NCBI GenBank assembly: GCA_955652855.1
Contig: CATPCN010000035.1
Location: 1-6,119, forward strand
Direction: 5' to 3'
From: an uncultured Chthoniobacterales bacterium
GTDB lineage: Bacteria; Verrucomicrobiota; Verrucomicrobiae; Chthoniobacterales; UBA10450
Length of the DNA: 6,119 nucleotides
Below the pieces are notes generated by a model. It worked only from the letters and a program-made list of their open reading frames with translations, made no database searches and had not been told where the DNA came from. Positions 5,983 through 6,119 of this stretch are shown here, in pieces; the stretch's first letter is position 1, and each line of letters begins with the position of its first letter. The position numbers and the translations under genes are program-made.

Positions 5983-6119
5983 ATGGAGCGCGTGAAGCGC
6001 TCCACTTCTCCGAATTCCCAAGCGGCAAAAGATCGAGAACAACAGATCGAGCGCATTTTGGAGATCCTGCGCAAGTGGGGCATTCACACAGTTGGACAAC
6101 TCGCTGCGCTCGATAAGGA
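5983..6119 (+). CDS. ImuB/Y-family polymerase-like protein lacking the N-terminal palm (3' end cut by window)
   Basis: The frame is open from an ATG at 5983 to the window edge (45 full codons). After a charged N-terminus (MERVKRSTSPNSQ) comes RILEILRKWGIHTVGQLAAL (24-43). This resembles the helix-hairpin-helix/thumb segment (L-x-x-W-G-I-x-T-x-x-x-L-A-x-L) of ImuB and other Y-family translesion polymerases, where it normally lies near residues 180-200. Here a TAA stop at 5980-5982 sits directly before the ATG, so the fingers/palm half is absent. The LexA-type operator just upstream fits SOS control, as for imuA-imuB-dnaE2 mutagenesis cassettes. An in-frame GTG at 5992 is an alternative start, preceded by GGAG only 3 bases away. 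With so little sequence, an HhH-containing protein of another family remains possible. Confidence 0.62.
   Translation, partial: MERVKRSTSPNSQAAKDREQQIERILEILRKWGIHTVGQLAALDK
5984..6004 (+). promoter_or_regulatory. hairpin covering the start codon of the ImuB-like gene
   Basis: TGGAGCGC (5984-5991) and GCGCTCCA (5997-6004) form a perfect 8-bp stem around the five-base loop GTGAA. The stem contains the TG of the ATG at 5983, and the loop exposes the alternative in-frame GTG at 5992. No T-run follows, so it is not a terminator. It might limit translation or favour the GTG start; chance is also possible. Confidence 0.4.

Noticed and set aside
5697..6116. 139-codon plus-strand open frame crossing the Gp37/Gp68 end, the LexA box and the ImuB-like start
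   Set aside because: It overlaps the conserved end of Gp37/Gp68 and runs through the operator in another frame; composition is not protein-like.

Overview
This 6.1-kb bacterial window has moderately high GC and tightly packed genes. The best clue to its origin is a perfect 14-bp palindrome, TGTTC-N4-GAACA, at 5949-5962. As I recall, that is the LexA (SOS) operator of the phylum Verrucomicrobia. The gene content (an LptF/G-type permease, so an outer membrane; DinG; an ImuB-like gene) fits a Gram-negative verrucomicrobium, possibly a soil Chthoniobacterales-type lineage. That placement is an inference and rests mainly on the operator.

Left part, minus strand (2287 down to 1): three genes apparently transcribed together. 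First is an LptF/LptG-type lipopolysaccharide-export permease (2287-1133). Next is a conserved protein of unknown function (1152-646), which overlaps it by 20 bp. Last is a DusB-type tRNA-dihydrouridine synthase (636-1), which starts 9 bases further on and runs off the window edge.

Middle and right, plus strand: 28 bp from the permease start, a complete DinG-family XPD-like iron-sulfur helicase (2316-4298) begins in the opposite direction. It is followed by an accessory stretch. This holds a short PD-(D/E)XK nuclease domain protein resembling only the N-terminal domain of MmeI/type IIL restriction-modification enzymes (4359-4877). A 105-residue ORF follows whose last third looks like the C-terminus of a three-Cys-motif partner protein, TcmP (4858-5175). 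Then comes a full-length Gp37/Gp68-family three-cysteine protein (5176-5895), whose start codon abuts the preceding stop.

Right edge (5896-6119): a short intergenic region holds a 12-bp palindrome and the LexA-type operator overlapping a -10-like hexamer. A new reading frame then begins at 5983. Its only visible domain is a helix-hairpin-helix-like segment (LRKWGIHTVGQLAAL) typical of ImuB/Y-family polymerases, but it starts without the usual catalytic-palm half.

The right half therefore groups genome-maintenance and restriction-type functions: helicase, nuclease, three-Cys protein and an SOS-controlled ImuB-like factor. The most unusual points are the stand-alone or remnant nuclease/TcmP/Gp37 cassette and the palm-less ImuB-like gene directly behind a perfect verrucomicrobial SOS box. 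No tRNA, rRNA, CRISPR array, insertion sequence or convincing rho-independent terminator was seen.
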